Numbered from the stretch's first letter, positions 1 through 11,887 are shown. The stretch is 33,533 bases of DNA from Stentor coeruleus (GCA_001970955.1 MPUH01000815.1:1-33533), one strand, 5' to 3'. Notes: a model not told the origin generated them from the letters alone. A program made the numbers and translations.

Positions 1-75
1 AAATCTCGCCAACAAAAGCTTCTCTTAGGCTTATTTGGCATTTTATTAGTATTTATGGTTCGAAATCATGTCTAG
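1..75 (+). CDS. C-terminal end of a hydrophobic protein (partial)
   Basis: The frame beginning at base 1 is open for 24 codons and ends with TAG at 73-75. The encoded tail has a basic stretch (KSRQQK) followed by a run of about 14 hydrophobic residues and a short polar end, as in a C-terminal membrane segment. The start lies outside the window. The DNA after it turns A/C-rich, whereas the 3' flanks of other plus-strand genes here are T/G-rich; however the adjacent minus-strand gene could account for that. It is short enough to be chance, so support is weak and the family is unknown. Confidence 0.35.
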   Translation, partial: KSRQQKLLLGLFGILLVFMVRNHV

Positions 76-421
76 AACCCGTACGTAAAGCCATTTAAAG
101 TTATGGTTTAATATCAAAAGTCCACAAACTTACACTAAAATTTTAATAAACCTACCCAAATCACATATTTTCATAGCTTAAGCCACATCTAACCCTAATC
201 CATTACAATTATTCCTCCCCCACTACAATTTCCCCTATTCCACCATAACTAAAAATCTATGTGTACTAGCTTCAATCACATAATTCCTCTAAAAAAAGCT
301 CATAAAAACTCCTCTTCTCCCTACAAACTACCTATTTTAACCTACACTCCCTAACCAGAACACATTCTTCCCTAACATCATCCACAAACTAAAATCATTT
401 TTTATTACATTATTCTAATAA
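76..421. other. Intergenic, A/C-rich on plus strand
   Basis: No coding signal is seen. The plus strand is rich in A and C and poor in G, which matches the 3' flank of the minus-strand gene ending at 422. No RNA gene or repeat is recognised. Confidence 0.5.
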
Positions 422-1246
422 TTATTTCCCTTCTTTTTTCTCAATCTCTTCTATCCCTAAATTCTGACTATCTATATCCAAACTATATGTTCTTGGAGGT
501 GACAAAATAGGGATTTTCGAATTATTTCTTTCTAAATCTTCAGGTACATCTTCAACTACCATATCATTATTTAGAGCTATCACAGTAGTATCATTAATAA
601 TTTTATCTGGAGACACACTTGTAAAATCATGAACTATAATAGACTCAGCTTGTGGAGGAAGAGGCTTACTCATAGGTTCAGCAATTACAATAGAATTCCC
701 ATTATTTTGAACTACTAAACCATATGAAGCATCTAAAGCAATATGAGTTCTAACTGTTCGGAAAAGGCCACCACTTTCAGCTAGAACTTTACAAGAATAT
801 ATACAATATGAAAAGTAAAAATCTTGGGCAATACAATAAAGGGTTGGAAATGCGAATTTTAATAATTCTAATGGATCATTATGAGTTGTTACTAATACAC
901 CAACAAGTCCACAATACTCACACATCCAAAGTATGGAAGTTAAAGTTATAGCCTTGTAGAAACCTTCAAGTCTTTTCCACTTTAAAGATTTGCTGTAAAG
1001 TAACATCAAAACTGATATAGCATATAAAGAACATATAGAAAATAATATGATAACTATATATGAAATACGGAATATATGATGAATAACTATAAGAGATACA
1101 CCTTGAGATGAATTGTATAGTAAAAGAATGGATAGGGCGAATATAAAACGGATGAATTGAATAAAAGCTATAATTTTGCAGCCGGTAATTAGGTCGATGC
1201 TATATATATGCTACCAATAGCACATTTTGTTCAGAGTTGTTGGCAT
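422..1246 (-). CDS. Multi-pass membrane protein, one 15-nt intron
   Basis: The gene reads from ATG at 1246 down to TAA at 422. The first exon is 1246-1215. Removing a 15-nt intron at 1214-1200 joins it in frame to the second exon, 1199-422, giving 269 residues (810 nt including the stop). Without splicing, the frame upstream of 1199 meets TAG with no ATG. Residues about 10-155 contain three or four strongly hydrophobic stretches, consistent with membrane helices, and are rich in Cys, Tyr and Ile. The last roughly 110 residues are soluble, with proline- and acid-rich parts, and end in a charged Glu/Lys tail, so they probably form a cytoplasmic domain. No family is recognised. The upstream plus strand is T/G-rich, meaning A/C-rich on the coding strand, as before other genes here. 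Confidence 0.75.
1200..1214 (-). other. 15-nt intron (membrane protein gene)
   Basis: On the coding strand this reads GTAGCATATATATAG. It has GTA at the 5' end, A at position 10 and TAG at the 3' end. If retained, it places an in-frame TAG directly after the exon. Confidence 0.85.
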
Positions 1247-2157
1247 TTTATTAATTGGATATATGGAGAATCAGAATATAATGATTTTATATCCATCTGA
1301 TAGGATTTTTAAAGAATTATTATAGGATAGTTTGTTTGAATTTAGTTTATTATAGAAGATGGTTTAGAAATCTAGGATTATGAGTATTAAAAGATTTAAT
1401 TAAGGTTTTGTGATAAAAGTTTTACTTGAAAATAATATTATGTTTTCATGAATTATAGAATTCGGGGAAGATTTGTTAAGCAATTTTGACTGTTTTTAGT
1501 TAGGAATGTGTGGGAATTTTGATAAATATAAAAAAATATTGTCGATTTTTGTCAGCAGATGATTATGATAGGATTGTATAGTAAAATATATATAAAACAT
1601 GATTATTGTTTATGATTTTTTGTTTTAAGATAAAATGCTTGAGTCTTTAAAAAATTAACTGTAAAAAACAACATCCAATTTCTGAGTTTTGACTTCATTT
1701 TTTTCTGTTTGAATATCGAATTAGCCATAGACCTAATAGCATTTTTAGGAATAAAATCAAACAGAAACTATAAGTTTTGGGTTTATAAAAAGTAAATTTG
1801 AAATTTTATGTGTGTGGATAGAAAGTTATTTTTTTCAAAATAATTAGACTTATTTATAGTTGAATAAAATATTTTCGATTTTATTTATATTTAGGATAAA
1901 ATTTTGATCTAGCGATAACTATCTGAAAATTGTGTATAGATTTTAGTATAAACACAAATCATATGTTGGAAATCAGCTTAATTTATATATTTTCCCAAAT
2001 CGGTTTTATATGAATTCAAGAATATATTATATTAGTTTAAAGCATATTTTATATAATCTTTAAAAAGGATTTCTTATAAGCAATGCATATCATAAATCCA
2101 GATACAAAAAAACCGAAAATCGATGACATTTGTAAAGTAAAATAATATGATAAAAAT
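1247..2157. other. Intergenic, T/G-rich then AT-rich
   Basis: No reading frame, RNA gene or repeat is supported. The left part is T/G-rich on the plus strand, meaning A/C-rich upstream of the minus-strand gene. It grades into plain AT-rich DNA before the next plus-strand gene. Confidence 0.5.
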
Positions 2158-2568
2158 ATGGACAGGACCATAAAATTACCTCTAGGAATAGATAATAGAA
2201 GAAATTCAGATTTGTACTGTGCTCAGTTCAAATATAAAGATTTAGTTGAAAAGTTAAAAATTGTACAAGCAGAACTTAATACTAACAATAAAATATACTC
2301 TTTTACAAGTTTTGTCGAAAAAAATGTAACTGATAAAAGAAATTTGCGAATAAACTCAGAGAAAAAAAACAGGAACATTAAAGATTCTAATATACAAGAT
2401 AGGAAAAAAGATCAGAGTTTTAGTCCAAACAAACGGAGTAATCTTCAAAAAAACACCTGTAGACAAAAAAGTAATATATCAGAAACAATTTTCGGAGATA
2501 ATAAGATAAATATTTATACAACAAGGCTGAGTAAATTCTCTAATGTTTCAGTTCGTAAATCAAATTAA
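2158..2568 (+). CDS. Small basic hypothetical protein
   Basis: An ATG-started frame of 136 codons ends with TAA. The product is rich in Asn, Lys, Ser and Arg, has no hydrophobic stretch, and is probably largely disordered. Residues about 24-45 could form a short amphipathic helix (FKYKDLVEKLKIVQAELN). No family is recognised. The codon usage and length are plausible for a real gene in such AT-rich DNA, where long chance frames are rare, but there is no homology argument. Confidence 0.55.
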   Translation: MDRTIKLPLGIDNRRNSDLYCAQFKYKDLVEKLKIVQAELNTNNKIYSFTSFVEKNVTDKRNLRINSEKKNRNIKDSNIQDRKKDQSFSPNKRSNLQKNTCRQKSNISETIFGDNKINIYTTRLSKFSNVSVRKSN

Positions 2569-3340
2569 ACTATTTAATTAGTATAGATAAATGTGTTTAT
2601 AATTTTAGGATAATGATCTTTGTAGTGTCTATAAAATATTATTATGATTATATTAGAATGATAAAGCTTTGATGATTAATAAATAGGATTATGAGTTATT
2701 TTTTTTAGAGAATTTGGATTTTTTTATGATAATGGTTAGGTTTATGTTTGGAAAGCCTTTGAATCTAGCATAAGTTAACTTTTTGTATATGTGTATTATA
2801 TGATATATAATAAGTAAGCAAAATGATAATTTAATATATTTTTTTTATAGTCTATAGTTATTTTATGCGAAAAAAATATTATGAATAGAATTTTTAAGAA
2901 GAATTAGAGTTTAGCTATTTCCAAATTATTTTAAGTATACTTATCTTATATAATTCAAGAAAAATAGTAAAATATTTCTAGAAGAAAAGCTTTCTCAAAA
3001 TGTTTAAATTACAGTAATTTAACACTAAATACTTTCATTGATTATCAAATCCCCTAACCCTCCTTCATTAAAAACCAAAACCAAAGGCCCCTTCATCCTC
3101 TCAAAATCAAAAAAATCATTCTAAGATCTTCTACCTCCCCCACCTAACCTCCACCTCTCAACCACAAATTCTTCAAACCCACAGCTCTTCCACACTAAAA
3201 ACTCACCCATCATCCTACACTTAATTCCTAAACTCTAACCTAAATCAACCTTCACAACAAAAACTTTCTTATTTAAAATCCAAAAGCATTTAAATAACCC
3301 AAAATACCCTGGCGTATATTATATAAAAAAATAAAGAAAA
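2569..3340. other. Intergenic with T/G-rich to A/C-rich switch
   Basis: The first 250 bases or so are T/G-rich, like a 3' flank of the gene to the left. From about 3000 to 3340 the strand becomes strongly A/C-rich and G-poor, like the 5' flanks of other plus-strand genes here. The kinase ATG follows directly. No RNA or repeat is seen. Confidence 0.5.
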
Positions 3341-4498
3341 ATGCATAGTAACTCCTAAACAGAGTACAGGTTGATTTCAAAAAAAGGTGAAGGGACTTTT
3401 AGCGAAGTCCTCAAAGCCCAAAGCATAAAAACCGGTAAATTTGTAGCTATAAAATGTATGAAAAACCATTTTAACAACATCGAGCAAGTCAACAATCTAC
3501 GTGAAATCCAAGCTTTACGTCGCTTATCCCCACATCCTCATATAGTCAAGCTCTTAGAAGTTTTATAGTATTTTTTATATAGTGATGAGCCTACTGGTCG
3601 TTTAGCTTTAGTCTTTGAGCTCATGGAACTAAATATGTATGAGTGGATTAGAGGTAGGAAAAATTATCTGCCTGAAGCTAAAATTAAGAGTTATATTTAT
3701 CAGCTTTTAAAATCTATTGATCATATGCACTCAAACGGGATATTCCATAGAGATATAAAACCAGAAAACGTTTTGTTAGTGGAAGATAATCTTAAACTTG
3801 CAGATTTTGGGTCTTGTAGAGGAATACATTCAAAACAACCTTTTACTGAGTATATATCGACAAGATGGTATCGATCTCCAGAGTGTTTGCTTACAGATGG
3901 GTATTACAATTACAAGATGGATATTTGGGGTGTTGGGTGTGTGTTTTTCGAAGTTTCAGCTTTATTCCCACTTTTTCCAGGTAAAAACGAGCTGGATCAA
4001 ATCAATAAAATCCACAACATCCTTGGTACACCCCCTCAACGTATTCTTGAAGATTTCCGTAATCATGCATCTCATATGGAAATAAATTTCCCACCTAAAG
4101 AAGGAACTGGTATTGAAAAACTTATAATGCATATAAGCGAAGATGCTAGGGATCTTATAAGTAAAATGTTAACTTATAACTATGAAGAACGTATTAATAG
4201 TAAAGAAGCTTTAGCCCATCCATACTTCAAAGATATGAATGAAGAATATTCAAAAAGAATCCCAAGCCCAAGTTTAAAATCACACCTTGCGGATAGTGCT
4301 GCAGGGGAAAAATCTAAAGAAGAAAAAGGTCAGAAAAGGTTTTTGCCGCTGATATCGAAAAATCCTAATTCTAAAAACCCGAGCTTTGCAAAAATCTCTA
4401 TGAGTATTGAGAATAAAACTTTAATACCAAAGAATTTTGCTTTGTCTATCAAGAACCCAACGCAGTATGTACAGAAAAACTATAAATCGTATTATTAA
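3341..4498 (+). CDS. MOK/RCK-family protein kinase, two 15-nt introns
   Basis: The exons are 3341-3347, 3363-3567 and 3583-4498, giving 375 residues (1128 nt with TAA). The kinase motifs are complete: Gly-rich loop GEGTFSEV at 11-18, ATP-binding Lys33 in VAIK, helix-C Glu50, HRD at 126-128, DFG at 145-147, then SKQPFTEYISTRWYRSPEC with a TEY activation motif at 159-161. The start MHKYRLISKKGEGTFSEV and the segment ECLLTDGYYNYKMDIW closely follow animal MOK (RAGE-1), a CMGC kinase related to MAK and ICK. MOK and its relatives act in cilia and limit cilium length; that role here is inferred. The C-terminal tail (about residues 285-375) is Lys/Ser/Asn-rich and non-catalytic. The tiny first exon, only seven bases (ATG CAT A), is supported because splicing restores the exact MOK N-terminus. 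Confidence 0.93.
3348..3362 (+). other. 15-nt intron 1 of the MOK-like kinase
   Basis: It reads GTAACTCCTAAACAG, with A at position 10 and a CAG end. Retention gives TAA in frame after four codons. Removal creates MHKYRLISKKG, the typical MOK start. Confidence 0.9.
3568..3582 (+). other. 15-nt intron 2 of the MOK-like kinase
   Basis: It reads GTATTTTTTATATAG, with A at position 10. Retention gives an immediate in-frame TAG. Removal joins KLLEVLYDEPTGRLALVFEL, a continuous kinase N-lobe. Confidence 0.95.
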
Positions 4499-4857
4499 GA
4501 TAAAGGCAAATAATTTATAGGTTTAAAGAATTATAATAATTCTATATAATTAGTTTTAAAAAATTGTGAGTAAGAATTTTAATTCTTGTTGTGATTTTCC
4601 TTTTTTACATATGAAACTTATAATCATAAACATGAAATTCAATTAGTTTTGATGTAGTAGTGATAAATGATGAGGAATAATAAAAAGCTCAATAAAAAGA
4701 TAAATATAAATATATCATTTTTTTATTATAGTCTTTTGATTTAAGTTCGTAGTTGGATTTCATTACCACGAATTGCTTATTTAAAATAAAAACCACAGAC
4801 TATATTATAAACTTTTAGAATCCAAAAAAAAAAACCTTAATTCAATTTATAATTTAC
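4499..4857. other. Intergenic between convergent genes
   Basis: This is the shared 3' flank of the kinase and the minus-strand gene ending at 4858. The left part is T/G-rich; the right part, near 4780-4857, is A/C-rich with an A-tract. Nothing else is recognised. Confidence 0.5.
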
Positions 4858-5706
4858 TTAAAAGTTAATAGAATTGATAGCCAGCGCTGAAAACTCATAA
4901 AACTTAATAAAGTCTTGATTAAAACCCCTCTGAGTATTCGCTGCTGATATAAACCAATCAACCTGCATCATAATTTGTGTTTTTTCCTTTTTATTCGCCA
5001 TAACCAGAACCTTAAACAGCTGATCTTTTGTCAATCCAGAACCAAAATCATACTGAACACAACAAAAAAAATCTAAATATTCCTTACACAGCATTTTCTG
5101 TACTGAAAAACATTTTTGTACTTTTTTATCATATCTTTTAAGAGAAAATACATTAAAAGCACTAACTTTTTGAGCAGCTGCCATACTTTTAAAAAATCCT
5201 TGAGCATTTATCCACACTTTATTAGGTAAAGAGTCAAGTAATAAAGTATAAAATTTTTGATCACAAAGACAACAATCAAACCAGAATTGTTTTAATGCAG
5301 CAATATGTAATAAAGATTTGTTTTCTAATTTACACCATGAAGTTGATGAATACTGAGAAATGAGCTTTTCGAATATTGATTCTACTGTTTCACGAAGGCC
5401 AATATTTTTGCTATAGACTGAATGTAATAAGGATTTGTTAGTTGATTCATTATCTTCTGCGATAGATTTGGTTTCTTTAAATATATTATATTGAACACTA
5501 GCACAACGATGGACTTTTATTCTTTTGCTTGATGACCTTCCTTCAGAGATCATTTTCCATAGAGCTGCATTTTTTGCTGATAGTTTTCGGATTATGTGAA
5601 GGATTTCTTCATCGGGTTTGTTTGAGATTTTTCCGATTTTATCGAGGATTTTTTGATATGATTTGCTGCTCGCATGCCCTTCGAATGATGGCATATTTTT
5701 AAGCAT
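4858..5706 (-). CDS. Hypothetical protein, 282 residues
   Basis: The frame starts with ATG at 5706 and ends with TAA. A second Met (residue 5) could also serve as the start. The product is rich in Lys, Ser, Phe and Cys and has no clear membrane helix or signal peptide. The middle part (about residues 130-230) has many Cys, Phe and Leu residues and the look of a folded helical domain (for example LLHIAALKQFWFDCCLCDQKF). The N-terminal 110 residues are polar and basic. I recognise no family. The uninterrupted 849-nt frame and the flanking composition support a real gene. Confidence 0.75.
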   Translation of the reverse strand: MLKNMPSFEGHASSKSYQKILDKIGKISNKPDEEILHIIRKLSAKNAALWKMISEGRSSSKRIKVHRCASVQYNIFKETKSIAEDNESTNKSLLHSVYSKNIGLRETVESIFEKLISQYSSTSWCKLENKSLLHIAALKQFWFDCCLCDQKFYTLLLDSLPNKVWINAQGFFKSMAAAQKVSAFNVFSLKRYDKKVQKCFSVQKMLCKEYLDFFCCVQYDFGSGLTKDQLFKVLVMANKKEKTQIMMQVDWFISAANTQRGFNQDFIKFYEFSALAINSINF

Positions 5707-6568
5707 TTTTTACTTGCGTGATTTTTTTAACAAGTTCGTTTTTTTAGTTCATTTATTAGAAAATAGGATAAGAGAGGAATTTAGTTTCTTTATTGGGTTG
5801 TGTGATTGAATTAGTTTGTTTAGAAAATTTTGAAAATTGTTTGGAGTAGGTATAAAGTATAAAATTTAGTAAGAATTATAAATATATAGTAAGTTTTTAT
5901 ATATAAATATCAAAAAATATATGCAAAAAGTGAATTATAGAAAGTTTGATTATGATAATTCCAAGCTTTCAAAATTCAATGAAAAGATCAGAAAAAGGCT
6001 AATTTGACAGTGATTTTAAACAATAAAAATATGTATATTCAGGTTTAGAAATGTTGATGTTTTTATAAATTTTAACTTTTAGATATTAGAATTATTAATA
6101 AATTTTAAATTATGGCTTTAGAATTATTAAGAATGATATTGAAATTATGGCTTTAGAATATAGGAAATAGGGTAAAAATTTTGTGTATTAATAAGAAATA
6201 TTTTGAGTTTGGAAAATTATATTAAAACATCCAGCAAATGGAGTAGGTAATTTAGTAGTTTGATAGACTTAAAATTCTATGAAAATATTAAATATTGTAA
6301 TTAAAGAAGAACTTAGATATTATAGAATAATATAAAAGTTTAGAAATTAAATATTCATGATCTTCAAGTTTTCTAAGAGTTAAAAAATGCTTCAGGTAAA
6401 TATTTTTGTGAGTTTGATGTTATAACAAGAGAAAAATACACAAAACAAATCTCTGAATTTTATATAAAAAATACTAAACCTAGTCTCTTTATCTCCTTCC
6501 CAAAACCTTAATCCCATATTTTCTTATCATATAAAAAAATTTCCTATAATATATCCTCATCTCATAAA
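5707..6568. other. Intergenic between divergent genes
   Basis: The left part, upstream of the minus-strand gene, is A/G/T-rich and C-poor on the plus strand. From about 6420 it switches to A/C-rich just before the centriolin-like ATG at 6569. A short minus-strand frame at 6489-6671 overlaps the first exon of the next gene and is treated as its shadow. Confidence 0.5.
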
Positions 6569-9500
6569 ATGGAAGATAAAAAAGGTAAGCAAGACATGAA
6601 CAAAGCGTCAATAACCTCAGATTTAATAATAAAAATCTCAAACCAAACCGATTTTTCCAAAATAACCACATTAAACTTTACCTCAAAAAGCGGAAAAATC
6701 AGAGTAAATCATATTTAGTCTATAGAAAACCTTACTGAATGCTTAAACTTACAAGTACTAAACCTCAGCTACCACTTTATTTCAAAAATAGAAAACCTCG
6801 ACAACTTAACACGTCTACGTGAATTAGATCTTTCTGAGAACCGTATAGTTCGTATTGAAAATCTTCATAAACTAACCCTTTTAGAAACTTTAAACCTATC
6901 AGGGAATTCAATAAAAGAACTTACAAAAACATGCTTAGAGCCTTTGAAATGCTTGAAAACCTTTAAAATTTCTAAAAATAAAATTGCCTCTTTGCAAGAA
7001 ATTGGGAATTTAGCTATACTGCCTAACCTTGAAAACCTTACTCTGGCGGGTAATCCTGTTTGTGAAATTGAAGATTGCCAATCTTATGTTGTTTATTATT
7101 TATCTTCATTAGAATCACTTGATGGAAATATAGTAAATAGCCAATTAAGACAAAAAGCAAGCAAAAAATATGCAGGACCTTCACCTGAAACATGGGTAGT
7201 TCGAGAAAACCTTGTGAGTTTTAGAAGGATGTTTGGGGATAAATCTCAAGAGAAAAAAGAACTTGAAGAAGAACTTTCAAAGCTTGAAGATAAAATAAAT
7301 CAAATCAAAAACAATATTAACAATATTGATGTGACAATTGAAAAAAATAGAATCGAACTTGAGAATATAGAAGGAGCTTTAGAAAACTCCCCTTCAATGG
7401 AAGATAATAAAAAAAAGTATATGAGAGATTTACTTGATAAGACTGAGAATTTAAGGGATTCTTCGATTGGTTTACAAGAAAAAATGAGACAAGACAGGAC
7501 TTTGCTACAGAAAAAAAAAGACCAGTTGGAAATTATATCGAAACAAGTGAATGATACTAATAAAGTTACTGATAGAGAATATATACTTGAAGAAAAGTGC
7601 AAATTAAGCTTGGAAATTGATGAATTAGAAGAAAATGTTGAAGAACTTGAGACTCAGTATGGGATAATTTTAGAAGAATTAAATCATGCGACAGAAGCTA
7701 TAAATAAAGTTGAAGAAGAAATTTTAGCGAAAAGAGACTTAGAGGAAGTGTCGCAAAGGAAAAAAGGTAAACCGAGAGTAGGGCAGAAAAAAGATACAAG
7801 TTTTACTATGGATTCTGAAACACAGCAATTTCTCACATCTCGTAAAGAGGAAATTATTAAAGGAATCCCAGAACTGAAACTTAAAAAACAGCAGCTGACA
7901 AAAGATTTAGAAGGAATGATTAACACCCAGTCAGCTATGATACAAAGCATAAGAGATTTAGAGAGAGAAATACTTGATATTACAAGACAAACAAATGAAT
8001 GTGATGAATTCCTTCATAAAATTACAACCCCTAGTCCTATGCGTGGTAGGGCAAATACAAAACTCATGTGGGATTCTATAAAAAGTTTATGGCAACTTTT
8101 AACTGATAATCCTTGGGAATATGAAACTGATGATATACAAAAAGGTATTATCCGATGGGTAGAACATATGAAAGAACATGTTATAAGATATAAAACTGAT
8201 AATGATAATTATTTACAATTATTAGCTCAACAAAGAATAGATCAAGCAAATATATCGCATTTACATAATAAAATTAAAGAACTTAGTGACCAACTTATGA
8301 CTAGATCAAGTTTAAATGATGAAATTGATACGTTAAATGCTAGAATTGATGGGTTTAAAGATAAAGAAAAAAAATGGGGTTATGAAAGGAATGAATATTT
8401 GGAAAAAATCAGGAATCTTGAAGGGAAAGTTGAACAAACTGAAAGGATTAATTATGATTTTGCTCAGAGTGAAGCTTTGAAAATTGAAAGAGCATCGATT
8501 GAAGCTTTACAGCAAGAAAAGAAAACTTTGAAAGAGAATATTAAGGTACTTGGTGAGACTGGGGAACATCAGGAGTTAGAGTTGAAGAATAGGATAAATA
8601 AACTTAAAGGATATTGTGAAACTAAAGCTCAAGAACTTCATGAACTAAATGAGAACCTAGAAGAAAAAATCAAAGAAATTCAACAATTAAAAGACACAAC
8701 TGAGTTTTTAAATAAGAAAAAGGATGAACTTACTAAAACTATTGAGGGACTAACTGCAAACAAAAAAGAACTCGATGATGAAGTTAAAAATATGAATGAT
8801 ACAGTTTCTCAAATCAAACCACTTAGAGTAATTGAAGAGGAAAAAGAAAAATGGATGATTGTATTAAAAAAAATAGCTGTAGCCCTTGATATAGACCCTA
8901 ACATTGCAAACTCCAAAAATCTACTAAAAAATCTTGAACAAAAACTAGAAAAGCTCAAAGAAGACCTGGCAAAAGCAGACAAATTCAAATTTAACAAACA
9001 AAAATTCCTCGAAATGTATGAAAGTAATACAAAAGAGCTCCAAGATGAATGGAATAACTTAAAAATCCAAAAAGAAGAAGTTGAATTAGAAAAATCACGT
9101 ATTGAAAATGTAAAACTAGACAAAAAATCTTTAGATGACCAAATGAAACAACTAGTTTCGACTTCAAAAGAGCTTCAAAGGTTAAAAGGTAATTTGGAAA
9201 AAGAAAAATCTATACTAGAAGAAAATATTAACAGTTTAAAACAATCAATTTCTATGTATGAAGGGTTAAAACAAAAAGAAATTAATGAATATAATCGCAT
9301 ACAAACATTACATGAAAGTGAAATGCAGAAATTAGAAGAGTCTTTATCAGAGTTGAAGATATTAAAAGCACAAATAAAAGATTTGAAAAACGAAAAAAAT
9401 GATATAGAAAATTTTTTAAGTTCAGGAAAAATTCAGTTGAGTAAAATTGAGGATAAGAAAAAGAGTTTAGATGATGAAATAAGAGAAGGAGAAGCAAATT

Positions 9501-10810
9501 TATATAAATTAACTAATAAACTTACAGACGAACAAATCCAAGCACAAAAAGATATCGAAAGAGTAAAAAGGCTTATAGACGAAAAAGAAAAAGATATAGA
9601 AAACTATGAAGCAATGACTAGGAACTATGAAGGTCAAATGAATAAAGTTCAAGAACAAGCTGTTTTAGCTACAAATAAACTTGATAGAATTAACAATGAA
9701 ATAGATGAAAAAGAAGCAATTTTCAAGGAAAGAAAAAATCAATTGAGAGAAATTGAATCAAAATGCTTATCAAGTGAATCATCTTTAGACAGAGCAAGAA
9801 AAGAGACTGAATTATTAAATCAAAGTCTTGTAGGGAAAAAACATACACTTGCGAATTTAGATGCTGAAATAGAAAATAAAACAATTGAACTTACTAAAAT
9901 AACTATGAGACAGGAACAAGGAGCAAATGAAGCGATTAATATTGAAAAACAAATATCGAGGATTAAAAGTGACCTTCAAGGAGTAGAGCAGATTATACTT
10001 CAAAAAAATAAAGAGTATGAAAATTTAAGTTCGAATTTGAGGATGAAAGCAGAAGAATTAAAAGATATTGAAAATGATTATAATGGGAAATATATGGCGA
10101 TATCTAAATCTCAGCAAAAACTATCGGATATCCATGCACAAGCCAAAGCCGAAGAAGAAGCAATTCTTATTTTCCGTGAAGAAAGTAAATCACTACAAAA
10201 CAAAATAGCTAAACTAACAGAAACACTAAAACGTGTAGAAGGACAAAAACTAGCTGTGCTGCAAGAAATTGAAGAAATAAACTTCCGAGTTGAGCAAGAA
10301 GAGACAACACATAGAAAAGAACTAGAAAATCTTAGAAACGCAGTTTCTAATGGAGAAAGTACTTTAAGACAATTAATGGAATCTGTACAAAGATGCAGAA
10401 ATAAATTAGCAAGTGATAAAGAAGAGTCAAATAAAATTACTGAAGAAATCAATAGGCTTATAGTAGAAAAAAATGATTTAGAAAATATTAATCGAGATTT
10501 AACTGCTGAAATTATTAAGATTCGAGAAGAAGTTTCAAGGCTANATAAAATTACTGAAGAAATCAATAGGCTTATAGTAGAAAAAAATGATTTAGAAAAT
10601 ATTAATCGGGATTTAACTGCTGAAATTATTAAGATTCGAGAAGAAGTTTCAAGGCTAAAAACAGAAGAAGATGCTGCATTAGTTATACTTGCATTAAGTG
10701 GACATAAAATAGATAGTAAGATAAAGCAAAGAATCACAAGTTTGTGCCGGGCAGCAACTGAACTAGAGCTTTTGAGATCACAAATTCATTCTCAAAACAT
10801 TGAAGAATAG
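6569..10810 (+). CDS. Centriolin-like LRR and coiled-coil protein
   Basis: Exon 1 is 6569-6703. After a 15-nt intron, exon 2 runs 6719-10810 to TAG, giving 1408 residues as assembled. Residues about 33-195 form leucine-rich repeats of the SDS22-like kind: LNFTSKSGKIRSIENL, LQVLNLSYHFISKIENL, LRELDLSENRIVRIENL and LETLNLSGNSIKEL, capped by LTLAGNPVCEIEDC and LSSLESLDG. From about residue 240 to the end it is almost continuous coiled coil, rich in Glu, Lys, Leu and Ile, with a short non-coil break near WDSIKSLWQLLTDNPWEYET. This order and the LRR sequence match animal centriolin (CNTRL/CEP110), a centriole subdistal-appendage protein; a basal-body role here is inferred. Residues about 1288-1325 are a 38-residue duplication around an unknown base, probably an assembly fault, so the real protein is likely about 1370 residues. 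Confidence 0.88.
6704..6718 (+). other. 15-nt intron of the centriolin-like gene
   Basis: It reads GTAAATCATATTTAG, lies between codons, has A at position 10 and gives an in-frame TAG if retained. Removal joins two halves of one leucine-rich repeat (GKIR|SIENL). Confidence 0.93.
10431..10657 (+). repeat. 113-nt direct duplication around a single n
   Basis: Bases 10431-10543 recur at 10545-10657 with one difference (A to G, in atcGAgat versus atcGGgat), separated by an 'n' at 10544. The offset of 114 nt keeps the reading frame. A single unresolved base between two near-identical copies is typical of two contigs with an unmerged overlap, so this is probably not biological. Confidence 0.9.
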
Positions 10811-11081
10811 TTAATAATATTCTTTTCATGTGTTACAATAGTTTTTTTTATCATAAAATATCCTAACTTCTCTTTATAAAAATAATCTTATAATCTCACA
10901 TAACTCATCAATATCAAAGTTTCTAATAAAAACTTTCCTCATACAAAAACCACAACGAAAATTCTAAACATTTAATAAATAATTTAATACAACCTTGTTA
11001 ATATAATAAATTCTTCTACTCACAAGATAAATCCTATAACAAATTTGATAAAATCTAATCTAACCCTATAATAAAAAACTA

Positions 11082-11867
11082 ATGTCAAATGCTCTTTTGC
11101 TTCAATACGATAAAGACCATGCAGAGTACATCCAATCTAAAGATCCACAATCTTTACTATTAATGCTCAAAAGGATTTCCCATTCTTCAAAAATCCCTCA
11201 TGAATCCAGATTCCAGCCTCTTCTTCGGTTACTTTCTGACTCAGCTGATGAACTAATGCTTAACACCATAGAAATCGCTGTTTTTTATATCTTTTTAGAA
11301 AGGTTTGGTTGGGTCGAAGTTGGTATTTCCTTACATATTTTACTACTTTATATAGGACTTTCTGCAAAAAAATCTATAGGTTCTTATACAAATCATATAC
11401 AAGAACACTTCAATAAAAAAATCAAAAACTTTGAAGAAAACTTTAGAAAATGGGAAGACCATATAAGAAGATATATAGAAATATCATTAGTTGAAATAAA
11501 TGAAGCTTATAATCAACTTTTATCTGAAAACTTTGAAAATATTGTTAACTATAATTTTTATGTGGATGAAATTCTACAAATATCCCCACCTTATCAGATT
11601 GAAGGGAAAGAATTTTTAAGGGAAAATGATAATTCTAATAGAGAACCTATTATAAATATAAGAAATAATTCTGAAGAAATTATGGATGAGGTTATAAAAA
11701 ATATTGGTAAGAATAAAGGTAATTTACAAGGTTTAGAAGGCGCTTATAGTAAAATTAATGCTATTTGTAGGGAATATTTGGCTGATACGAAAACTGAAGA
11801 AATTGCTATGAGTGATTGTGGGAGAAAAAAAGCGAATAGTTATCTGGTATGTTTGAGTAGAATATAA
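11082..11867 (+). CDS. Hypothetical protein with one hydrophobic segment
   Basis: An ATG-started frame of 261 codons ends with TAA. Residues about 60-92 contain a hydrophobic stretch interrupted by charged residues (IEIAVFYIFLERFGWVEV, then GISLHILLLYIGLSA), which could be one membrane helix, a hairpin or a buried helical core. Residues about 100-165 are charged and helical with coiled-coil character. The C-terminal third is Asn/Glu/Lys-rich. I recognise no family. It lies tail to tail with the kinesin gene, only 20 nt away, and its 5' flank is A/C-rich as for other plus-strand genes. Confidence 0.75.
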   Translation: MSNALLLQYDKDHAEYIQSKDPQSLLLMLKRISHSSKIPHESRFQPLLRLLSDSADELMLNTIEIAVFYIFLERFGWVEVGISLHILLLYIGLSAKKSIGSYTNHIQEHFNKKIKNFEENFRKWEDHIRRYIEISLVEINEAYNQLLSENFENIVNYNFYVDEILQISPPYQIEGKEFLRENDNSNREPIINIRNNSEEIMDEVIKNIGKNKGNLQGLEGAYSKINAICREYLADTKTEEIAMSDCGRKKANSYLVCLSRI

Positions 11868-11887
11868 TGTTTATTTTAATTATATTT

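Noticed and set aside
6489..6671. 60-codon minus-strand frame with hydrophobic residues
   Set aside because: It lies opposite the first exon of the centriolin-like gene and looks like its shadow.
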